DNA of 40,412 nt. It comes from Formosa sp. GTDB taxonomy: Bacteria > Bacteroidota > Bacteroidia > Flavobacteriales > Flavobacteriaceae. The position numbers and the translations under genes were made by a program. The DNA is taken from the NCBI GenBank assembly GCA_018673215.1, contig JABHDE010000019.1, positions 1 to 40,412 on the forward strand. Reading direction: 5' to 3'. Below, piece after piece: positions 34,684 to 40,412 of the stretch (position 1 is the first letter of the stretch; every line of letters begins with the position of its first letter). The notes beneath the pieces are model-generated. The model had not been told where the DNA came from and did not search any database. It was given only the letters and a program-made list of their open reading frames with translations.

Positions 34684-35706
34684 ATGAGTTCAAAAAATAC
34701 ATACATTTTAGGAATTGAATCTTCTTGTGATGATACAGCAGCAGCCATTCTATGCAATGGAAACGTACTAAGTAATGTTGTTGCTAACCAATCCATCCAT
34801 GAAAAATATGGAGGGGTCGTTCCAGAATTGGCTTCAAGAGCACATCAGCAAAATATTGTTCCTGTAGTTGATCAAGCCATTGAACAAGCAGGGATTTCGT
34901 TATCCGATCTTAATGCCGTGGCGTTTACTCAAGGTCCTGGATTGATGGGGTCTTTGTTGGTAGGCACTTCGTTTGCTAAATCATTGGCATATGGACTTAA
35001 CATTCCTTTGATAGATGTGAACCACATGCAGGCTCATATTTTGGCGCACTTTATTGAAAATGAAGGCTCTGAAAAACCTGAATTCCCGTTTTTAGCGATG
35101 ACTATTTCTGGTGGGCATACTCAAATTGTGCGAGTCGATGCTCATTTTAAAATGACGGTTATTGGCGAAACAATTGATGATGCGGTTGGAGAGGCTTTTG
35201 ATAAAAGTGGTAAAATTTTAGGACTTGGCTACCCTGCAGGACCCGAAATAGATAAACGTTCCAAACTAGGAAATCCGAAAGCATTTAAATTTACAAAACC
35301 TAAAGTAGCGGGGCTCAATTTTAGTTTCTCGGGCCTCAAAACCGCTATTTTGTATTTCATTCAAAAACAACTCAAAGAAAACCCTCAATTTATTGAAGAG
35401 AATCTTGACGATGTATGTGCCTCGATCCAGTATACCATTATAGAAATTTTGATGGACAAACTAAAATTAGCCGTCAAAGAAACCGGCATCAACAGAATAG
35501 CAATTGGAGGTGGTGTTTCTGCAAATTCAGGAATTAGAGCAGCTTTGAAACAAGCTGAAAGTCAATACGGGTGGAAAACCTATGTCCCTGCTTTTGAGTT
35601 TACAACCGACAATGCCGCCATGATAGCGATTGTGGGCTATTTAAAATATTTAGAAAAAGAGTATGCGGATCAAACGATCATGGCAACAGCACGACTTAAA
35701 CTATAA
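34684..35706 (+). CDS. tsaD: tRNA N6-threonylcarbamoyladenosine synthase subunit
   Basis: The 340-residue protein transfers threonylcarbamoyl to A37 of ANN-decoding tRNAs. It has the ASKHA start ILGIESSCDDT, the metal-binding HMQAH pair (H114, H118 counted from this start), the SGGHT loop and a C-terminal TTDNAAMIA segment with the third metal ligand. I use the ATG at 34684; the GTG two codons earlier (34678) is less likely. tsaB and tsaE are not nearby. It is divergent from tamB and followed 5 nt later by rsmE, starting an RNA-modification cluster. Confidence 0.96.
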   Translation: MSSKNTYILGIESSCDDTAAAILCNGNVLSNVVANQSIHEKYGGVVPELASRAHQQNIVPVVDQAIEQAGISLSDLNAVAFTQGPGLMGSLLVGTSFAKSLAYGLNIPLIDVNHMQAHILAHFIENEGSEKPEFPFLAMTISGGHTQIVRVDAHFKMTVIGETIDDAVGEAFDKSGKILGLGYPAGPEIDKRSKLGNPKAFKFTKPKVAGLNFSFSGLKTAILYFIQKQLKENPQFIEENLDDVCASIQYTIIEILMDKLKLAVKETGINRIAIGGGVSANSGIRAALKQAESQYGWKTYVPAFEFTTDNAAMIAIVGYLKYLEKEYADQTIMATARLKL

Positions 35707-35711
35707 CACTA

Positions 35712-36416
35712 ATGCAATTATTTTATAATTCTGAATTGGATGCATCTACGAAAACTTTTAACTTTTCGAAAGATGAAAGTCGTCACATCGTGAAAGTCTT
35801 ACGGAAATCCACATCAGACCTTCTTATGATTACCAATGGAAAAGGTTGGATGTTTGAAGCAGAAGTGGTGATTCCAAACCATAACAAATGTGTGGTTCAC
35901 ATCCTAAAATCAACTTTTAAAGCTCCAAGACCCTATAAAATACATCTAGCCGTTGCACCCACAAAAATGAACGATCGTTATGAATGGTTTATTGAAAAAG
36001 CAACGGAGATAGGCGTGGATACCATCACTCCGATTATATGTCAAAATAGTGAGCGAAAAATCATCAAAACGCAACGGTTTGAGAAGATTTTACAGTCTGC
36101 AATGAAACAAGCGCTTCACTTCTATTTACCAACGCTTGCAGCTCCTGTTCGATTTGCTGACTTCATAAAAACCCCAAAAGAAGGCGCTACTTTTATAGCC
36201 CACTGTGAGGACGGAAATAAATTAAACTTTAAAGATCAAATTGAACCTGGAAAATCGATCACTGTTCTCATCGGACCAGAGGGCGATTTTAGTTCTCAAG
36301 AAATTGAGGAAGCCTTGAAACAACAGTATATTCCTGTGTCTTTAGGGGCGTCTAGACTTCGCACCGAAACCGCTGGCATCGTTGCGGGGCACACAATTCA
36401 ATTATGTAATGAATAA
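35712..36416 (+). CDS. rsmE: 16S rRNA (uracil-1498-N3)-methyltransferase
   Basis: A complete 234-residue RsmE of the SPOUT superfamily with a small N-terminal PUA-like domain (about 1-65) and the trefoil-knot catalytic domain. Motifs are KATEIGVDTITP, the SAM-binding VLIGPEGDFSSQEIE loop around 193-206, and SLGASRLRTETA. It methylates N3 of U1498 in the decoding site of 16S rRNA. Its last 8 bases overlap the DUF4159 gene. Confidence 0.95.
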   Translation: MQLFYNSELDASTKTFNFSKDESRHIVKVLRKSTSDLLMITNGKGWMFEAEVVIPNHNKCVVHILKSTFKAPRPYKIHLAVAPTKMNDRYEWFIEKATEIGVDTITPIICQNSERKIIKTQRFEKILQSAMKQALHFYLPTLAAPVRFADFIKTPKEGATFIAHCEDGNKLNFKDQIEPGKSITVLIGPEGDFSSQEIEEALKQQYIPVSLGASRLRTETAGIVAGHTIQLCNE

Positions 36417-37053
36417 ACAGCTTGTATATCTATTTTTGATTTTAGGGATTCACTTCAGTGGAGGTCAAAACCTCGCAGTTTTAAAATACGATGGTGGAGG
36501 CGATTGGTATAGCAATCCGACAGCTTTAAAAAATTTAATTCAGTTTTGTAATTCTAACATTCAAACGACAATAGATGCCAAACCTCATACGGTGGAAGTA
36601 GGCAGTGTTGCTATATTTGAATACCCCTTTATACATATGACAGGGCATGGAAATGTAGTGTTTTCGGATTCTGATTCACAAAATTTAAGAGCCTATTTGT
36701 TATCTGGTGGGTTTTTGCATATTGATGACAATTACGGCATGAAACCTTATGTTATGGAAGCCTTAAAAACAGTATTCCCAGATAAGGAAATGAGTGAAAT
36801 CCCTTTGACGCACCCTATATATAATATTGTATTTTCATTCCCAAATGGAGTCCCTAAAATTCATGAACACGATGGGTTGGCACCAAAAGCATTAGGTTAT
36901 TTTCATGAAGGAAAATTAATCCTGTTGTTTACTTTTGAAAGTGATTTAGGCGATGGATGGGAAGATGCGAACGTCCATAACGACCCCGAAGCAGTGCGTT
37001 TAAAAGCCTTAAAAATGGGAGCTAATATTGTTAAATACGCATTCGAAAATTAG
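36409..37053 (+). CDS. DUF4159 domain-containing exported protein
   Basis: The 214-residue protein has a signal peptide (MNKQLVYLFLILGIHFSGGQ) and a DUF4159 core: AVLKYDGGGDWYSNPTALKNLIQFCN, the AYLLSGGFLHIDDNYG block and a C-terminal DLGDGWEDANVHN segment. It looks like a cofactor-less Rossmann-like domain that also occurs in larger membrane proteins. The start at 36409 overlaps the rsmE end by 8 bp; an upstream TTG frame would only add an unlikely leader. Why an exported protein is embedded in an RNA-modification operon is unclear. Function unknown. Confidence 0.82.
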   Translation: MNKQLVYLFLILGIHFSGGQNLAVLKYDGGGDWYSNPTALKNLIQFCNSNIQTTIDAKPHTVEVGSVAIFEYPFIHMTGHGNVVFSDSDSQNLRAYLLSGGFLHIDDNYGMKPYVMEALKTVFPDKEMSEIPLTHPIYNIVFSFPNGVPKIHEHDGLAPKALGYFHEGKLILLFTFESDLGDGWEDANVHNDPEAVRLKALKMGANIVKYAFEN

Positions 37054-37060
37054 TCGTCAT

Positions 37061-37570
37061 ATGCAACTGAACCATTACACTTCTAAGTTTACAAAACAAC
37101 GGTTTCCTATTGTTCTATTAAGTGACCATGTATCCCATGCAGCTAATTTGGGCAGCTTGTTTCGAACAGCTGATGCCTTTGGAGTTGATCACATCATTCT
37201 TGGTGGACCAGTTGTAGAACGGGGTCGAAAATTTACGAAAACATCCAGAGCGACTGAACAATCCGTTTCGTTTGAACAGCTCGAAACGCTTTCAGGAAAA
37301 ATTCAAGAATTAAAAGCTCAAAACTATAACCTAATTGCTCTTGAAATCACGGATAATAGCATTCCAATTTCAGATTTAAAACTAGATAAAAATTCTAAAA
37401 TTGCATTCGTAATTGGAGATGAGAATTTCGGGGTTTCAGACGCTATTCTAAAGCAATGCGATGCTATTGTACACATTGAAATGTATGGACAAAACAGCAG
37501 TATGAATGTAGTTCAGGCCACTAGTATTGCACTCTATGAGTTCACCAAAAAATTATCAAAAACTAGTTAA
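37061..37570 (+). CDS. SpoU/TrmH-family RNA 2'-O-methyltransferase
   Basis: A 169-residue SPOUT methyltransferase with the three classical motifs: motif 1 NLGSLFRTADAFGVD, motif 2 FVIGDENFGVS and motif 3 MYGQNSSMNVVQATSIALYE. It has no large N-terminal RNA-binding domain and may act as a dimer on tRNA or rRNA ribose 2'-OH groups. I start at the ATG at 37061, 7 nt after the DUF4159 stop; a TTG 11 codons upstream overlaps that gene. The precise target base is not visible. Confidence 0.88.
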   Translation: MQLNHYTSKFTKQRFPIVLLSDHVSHAANLGSLFRTADAFGVDHIILGGPVVERGRKFTKTSRATEQSVSFEQLETLSGKIQELKAQNYNLIALEITDNSIPISDLKLDKNSKIAFVIGDENFGVSDAILKQCDAIVHIEMYGQNSSMNVVQATSIALYEFTKKLSKTS

Positions 37571-37576
37571 TTTCAC

Positions 37577-38764
37577 TTGAACAAAACACTTCTAAATACC
37601 GAGATTCAAGAGTTTATTACTACCCATTTAAACTCAAATATTCACGAATTAATTTTAAAGGGAAGTCCTTTTGAGGGACTTGATATTAAGGAACTAATCG
37701 CGCAAATTGAAGCGAAGAAAAAGTGTGCCTTAAAATTAAAAACTTGGTTTGAAACCCCTGGGATGTATTACCCCAACAAACTCAATATCGAACAAACCTC
37801 TTCCGAAACTACTGCACGGATTAAAAGTGAATTTATGAAAGGGGAATCTATTGTAGATTTGACCGGGGGGGTTGGAGTAGACAGCTTTTATTTTTCAAAA
37901 CAGTTTAAGTCCGTAGTACATTGTGAGGTGAACCCTGAATTGGCTGGAATTTCAGCTTATAATTTTGAAGTTTTAGGAGCAAAAAATATCACATCACATT
38001 CCAAAAATGGAATTGAATATTTAGAATCGTGTTCCGATACATTTGACTGGATATATATCGATCCCTCAAGACGTGACGCCCAAAAAAATAAAAAATTCTT
38101 AATTGAAGAGTGCAGTCCCAATGTAATAACCCACCAAGATTTGTTTTTTAAGCATGCCAAAAAAGTGCTTATCAAAATGTCGCCAATGCTCGATATTAGC
38201 GTTGGAATCTCAGCCTTGAAGCATGTGAAAACTGTTTATATTGTGGCGGTAAAAAACGAGGCAAAGGAGTTGTTATTTCATCAAGAAAAAGACTTTGATG
38301 GCACAGCGACTGTTCACACTGTCAACAGCCATCCCGAAAGCACAGAGCAATTTTCTTTTGAAATAACTGAAGAAGAAAAAGCAGAAGCGACCTTTAGCTC
38401 CCCAAAAACATATTTGTACGAACCCAATGCCGCCGTGATGAAATCTGGGGCGTTTAAGTTAATTTCGGAAAAATTTAAGTTGAACAAACTGGACCCGCAC
38501 ACGCATTTATATACAAGTGATAAAAATATAGTTGATTTTCCAGGAAAGATATATAAAATTTCTAATTGCTATCCCTATCAAAAAAAGCCTTTGAAAAAAG
38601 CCATTGGCGGTCTAAAAGCCAATGTAAAAACACGTAATTTCTCAGAAAAAATTGAGGTTCTTAAAACCCTTTTTAAACTCACCGATGGTGGAGATTTGTA
38701 TTTGTTTTTTAGCAGTTCAAATGGAAAGAAAATGGTTATCGAGTGTCGGTTAAACACCTTTTGA
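37577..38764 (+). CDS. class I SAM-dependent methyltransferase with THUMP-like domain
   Basis: The 395-residue protein has a helical N-terminal region (about 1-88), a Rossmann methyltransferase domain with motif I IVDLTGGVGVDSFYFS (92-107) and a catalytic-type IDPSRRD (161-167), and a C-terminal part (about 255-395) that resembles the THUMP-like extension in Bacteroidetes homologues. An RNA target is suggested by neighbours tsaD, rsmE and two SpoU enzymes. The start is a TTG at 37577 (6 nt after the previous stop); there is no early in-frame ATG. The end overlaps the convergent trmL gene by 15 bp. Confidence 0.82.
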   Translation: MNKTLLNTEIQEFITTHLNSNIHELILKGSPFEGLDIKELIAQIEAKKKCALKLKTWFETPGMYYPNKLNIEQTSSETTARIKSEFMKGESIVDLTGGVGVDSFYFSKQFKSVVHCEVNPELAGISAYNFEVLGAKNITSHSKNGIEYLESCSDTFDWIYIDPSRRDAQKNKKFLIEECSPNVITHQDLFFKHAKKVLIKMSPMLDISVGISALKHVKTVYIVAVKNEAKELLFHQEKDFDGTATVHTVNSHPESTEQFSFEITEEEKAEATFSSPKTYLYEPNAAVMKSGAFKLISEKFKLNKLDPHTHLYTSDKNIVDFPGKIYKISNCYPYQKKPLKKAIGGLKANVKTRNFSEKIEVLKTLFKLTDGGDLYLFFSSSNGKKMVIECRLNTF

Positions 38765-39217
38765 AACTTCTAGAGAACGTAAGCCTTCAAACACCACAAT
38801 ACTCACTGCATTGGCTAAATTTAAGCTTCTCACATGCGGACTGTGAATAGGGATTTTATAGAGTTTGTCTTTGTTGTTTGCGACCAATTCTTTTGGCAAC
38901 CCAACAGATTCTTTTCCAAATACAAAAAACAAGTCGTCTTTGTAATCCATTGAAACGTAACTCTTTTTTGCAGCACTGGACAAAAAGACCATGTCCTTAT
39001 CTTTATTAATGGCTAAAAATTCATCCAAGCTCTCGTAAATCTTAACAGTAATATGTTGCCAATAATCCAGTCCAGCTCTTTTGAGACGGGCGTCACTCAA
39101 TTCAAATCCAAACGGTTTGACTAAGTGTAAAACAGACACTGAGGCCAAACTCAGCCGGCCTATATTGCCTGTATTATTAGGGATTTCGGGTTCTACAAGT
39201 ACAATATTAAATGGCAT
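38750..39217 (-). CDS. trmL: tRNA (cytidine/uridine-34-2'-O)-methyltransferase
   Basis: A 155-residue, single-domain SpoU enzyme, the usual size for TrmL (YibK). It has VEPEIPNNTGNIGR near the N-terminus, the SAM loop FVFGKESVGLP and the IPIHSPHVRSLNLANAVSIVVFE knot. TrmL methylates the ribose of the wobble base 34 in some leucine tRNAs. The gene overlaps the convergent THUMP-like methyltransferase by 15 bp, and a TAACTTTG -7 element lies upstream. Confidence 0.93.
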   Translation of the reverse strand: MPFNIVLVEPEIPNNTGNIGRLSLASVSVLHLVKPFGFELSDARLKRAGLDYWQHITVKIYESLDEFLAINKDKDMVFLSSAAKKSYVSMDYKDDLFFVFGKESVGLPKELVANNKDKLYKIPIHSPHVRSLNLANAVSIVVFEGLRSLEVSKGV

Positions 39218-39240
39218 TTGGTTTTGTTAGGTTATCCATA

Positions 39241-39248
39241 CAAAGTTA
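39241..39248 (-). promoter_or_regulatory. -7 element upstream of trmL
   Basis: The minus strand reads TAACTTTG, an exact TAnnTTTG, 23 nt before the trmL ATG. No TTTG was found at the usual upstream distance. Confidence 0.45.
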
Positions 39249-39351
39249 ATGGAAATTATACACATTAATACGCCCTTTTTATTGTGAATCTTATAAGGGT
39301 TACTTTATGATTTGGGGTAAGAGTCTTTGAATAAGGCATAAAGATATACAA

Positions 39352-39687
39352 TTATTGACAGTATCCTTTTGCCAAGGCGCCAGATAAACTGACACTTTCC
39401 ACATAAGGGAATTTTGCAATTAATCGAGCAACTTTGTCAGCCTTTGACATGATTTTTTTCGCCTTTTCATTGCCCTTTAATCTTCTTTCTACCAGGGACA
39501 AGTCGTTTTTCGGTGAGTAATAATCATTCAGTTTATAAATTACTCCTTCTTTGATAAAGAAATCTAATTGCTTTTCTAAATCGTGATGTTTAGATGTTTG
39601 TGCAAAATCAAAAACCTCTCCTTTACTAATAGGATACTTGAAAATTGAGAAATAAAGTATGGCTTTCAGAGCTTCTATATCATTCAT
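39352..39687 (-). pseudogene. truncated nucleotidyltransferase-like gene (N-terminal part only)
   Basis: The 111-residue ORF reads as the N-terminus of a nucleotidyltransferase-fold protein: a winged-helix-like segment (YFSIFKYPISKGEVFDFA), then VERRLKGNEKAKKIMSKADKVARLIAKFPYVESVSLSGALAKGYC, where SGxLxKG is the start of the GS nucleotide-binding motif. The catalytic D-x-D and the rest (homologues are several hundred residues, from memory) are missing. The ORF stops right after GYCQ and none of the downstream frames up to trmL continue the homology. It therefore looks like a remnant left by a deletion. Confidence in the family is moderate. Confidence 0.6.
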
Positions 39688-40008
39688 AGAATTGTAATGA
39701 TCCTAACTATTTTAACTTATATTAAATATAAGTCATAGGAATAATAAAATGGTTAATAATTCAAATATCAAAAAGAAAAAAATCTCTTTCTTTCAAAGAT
39801 ACATCAATTATTATAAAATAATAATCTATATTAAATGAAGCACATCAACTCTTTTGATATTGATAAATACTATGAATATTTTAATTGTGAGATTGTCTTT
39901 AAAGACAATAGAATACGATTAAATACTATATTTTCGGGAAGATATCGGGAAAATACTAAATAAAAAAAGTATAAAATACATATTATCAGTGCTTTATACT
40001 TAATTAAA

Positions 40009-40030
40009 GTGATCGCACTAGGATTAAACA
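40009..40030. repeat. direct repeat copy 1
   Basis: GTGATCGCACTAGGA at 40009-40023, followed by TTAAAC, recurs 107 bp downstream with one inserted base before TTAAAC. Nothing in the flanking sequence explains it. Confidence 0.6.
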
Positions 40031-40064
40031 TCCAAAGCGCTCCGCTTTGAAAATAGTCCCAACA

Positions 40065-40096
40065 AAAAAAACGCTCAAGCAAGCTTGGCGTTTTTT
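40065..40096. terminator. bidirectional intrinsic terminator-like hairpin
   Basis: Between the repeat copies, ACGC-T-CAAG pairs with CTTG-GCGT around a CAAG tetraloop (one bulged T at 40075), flanked by six A upstream and six T downstream. The shape gives a GC stem followed by a T tract on both strands, so it could terminate transcription in either direction. No gene that it clearly serves remains on either side. Confidence 0.6.
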
Positions 40097-40115
40097 CTAA
40101 TTGCACTATTTATTC

Positions 40116-40137
40116 GTGATCGCACTAGGAATTAAAC
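40116..40137. repeat. direct repeat copy 2
   Basis: GTGATCGCACTAGGA at 40116-40130, then A and TTAAAC. Identical over 15 bp to the copy at 40009-40023. Confidence 0.6.
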
Positions 40138-40195
40138 CCACTTCTCCTCCCCTTCTTAGTTAATCCATTTTTTCGCATTAAATTAAAAGGCAGTG

Positions 40196-40221
40196 AAGCC
40201 CTTGTGAAACAAAGGGTTTTT
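40196..40221 (+). terminator. hairpin followed by T tract
   Basis: AAGCCCTT and AAGGGTTT (40196-40219) form a stem with one G-U pair around an 8-nt loop, and five T follow from 40217. It reads as a plus-strand terminator. The gene it served is not visible, which fits decay of this region. Confidence 0.45.
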
Positions 40222-40352
40222 AGGCCTATCAATTGTAATTGAATAATAATTAAATTTTGTATATTTCTAAAGTATATAAGACAAAACAAATCAACCTGTC
40301 TAAAGAAAAATAGAATAAAAAGTTCAACCACCAGTTACCACTAACTTAAAAA

Positions 40353-40412
40353 ATGAATATAAAAATCCAAATATTAACATCATTTTTGATATTAATTTCT
40401 TGTAATAAAAAA
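40353..40412 (+). CDS. start of a predicted lipoprotein (cut by window)
   Basis: An ATG at 40353 opens a frame that runs to the window end: 20 residues, MNIKIQILTSFLILISCNKK. A short basic start, a hydrophobic core and a cysteine in an LISC lipobox make a lipoprotein signal peptide typical of Bacteroidetes. Nothing can be said about the mature protein. Confidence 0.6.
   Translation, partial: MNIKIQILTSFLILISCNKK

Larger units (their letters stand above)
39688..40352. other. 665-nt gene-poor region with repeats and hairpins
   Basis: No confident gene. It contains a perfect 8-bp dyad ACTTATAT-TAA-ATATAAGT (39715-39733), a 42-codon ORF of unknown value (39835-39963, plus strand), a 15-bp direct repeat, a perfect 7-bp stem with a 3-nt loop (40033-40049), and two terminator-like hairpins. 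Two longer minus-strand frames (39870-40106, 40125-40331) look like chance or decayed sequence. One of them reads WMFNPSAITL across the first repeat copy, which I recall from the tails of flavobacterial GIY-YIG nuclease genes; this is from memory only. Confidence 0.4.

Noticed and set aside
39835-39963. 42-codon plus-strand ORF in the gene-poor region
   Set aside because: No recognisable family, no clear promoter, and too short to separate from chance; mentioned only in the region description.
39870-40106. 78-aa minus-strand ORF
   Set aside because: It runs through the hairpin and first direct repeat, lacks a plausible protein composition, and its only familiar part (WMFNPSAITL) looks like a gene-tail remnant.
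40000-40140. tRNA gene overlapping the direct repeats
   Set aside because: The GGAT/ATCC pair next to the repeat resembles a T arm only loosely; no acceptor or anticodon stem was found.
40125-40331. 68-aa minus-strand ORF
   Set aside because: It crosses the second repeat and a terminator hairpin and is low-complexity at its start; no support as a gene.

Overview
The window is a chromosomal segment from a low-GC member of Bacteroidota, most likely the family Flavobacteriaceae. The evidence is base composition, promoter elements of the Bacteroidetes type (TTTG about 18 nt upstream of TAnnTTTG), weak or absent Shine-Dalgarno sequences, and gene types typical of the group: a fused alpha/beta E1 of a branched-chain 2-oxoacid dehydrogenase, bshA (bacillithiol), a secreted GH3/serine-hydrolase fusion, a Bacteroidetes-type LptD and MutS2 without an Smr domain. 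I see no rRNA, tRNA, CRISPR array, prophage or intact insertion sequence. Almost everything is housekeeping.

Layout. 1-2614 (minus): fused E1 followed by a sterol-desaturase-family gene cut by the window edge. 2736-5852 (plus): 2OG-Fe(II) oxygenase, SUI1/eIF1-like factor, nucleoside phosphorylase and a cytoplasmic substrate-binding-protein-like gene. 5849-9174: uracil-DNA glycosylase, divergent from mutS2 and a DCC-family thiol oxidoreductase. 9487-16040 (minus): GH3/serine hydrolase and bshA, then aroC and a dicarboxylate/amino-acid symporter. 16274-18378 (plus): DUF6428 protein with a Cys-rich tail, SIMPL protein, and an ogt gene interrupted by one in-frame stop.

18387-23592 (minus) is a tight six-gene operon: periplasmic amidase, MCE/MlaD lipid-transport protein, membrane Fe-S protein, HAD-like protein, CCG-type Fe-S protein and a small conserved protein often mislabelled as an ABC ATPase. 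It is divergent from lptD and ridA, so envelope biogenesis genes fire in both directions from one control region. 26868-29921 (minus) holds pfkA and gap (glycolysis), a long inverted repeat, and a BadF/GlcNAc-kinase-like gene. 30053-34489 (minus) is a TamB-like giant. 34684-39217 is an RNA-modification cluster: tsaD, rsmE, DUF4159, a SpoU methyltransferase, a THUMP-like methyltransferase and a convergent trmL. The right end (39352-40412) is degraded: a truncated nucleotidyltransferase, a gene-poor 0.66 kb stretch with direct repeats and strong hairpins, and the first codons of a lipoprotein.

The items most worth a second look are the broken ogt, the amidase-MlaD-Fe-S operon, the 130-bp inverted repeat behind gap, the structured island at 40.0-40.2 kb, the Cys-tailed DUF6428 orphan and the start-stop coupling of an oxygenase with a translation-initiation-factor homologue. 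Starts were re-examined by hand: several genes appear to use TTG or GTG, and for five genes I moved the start to an internal ATG.
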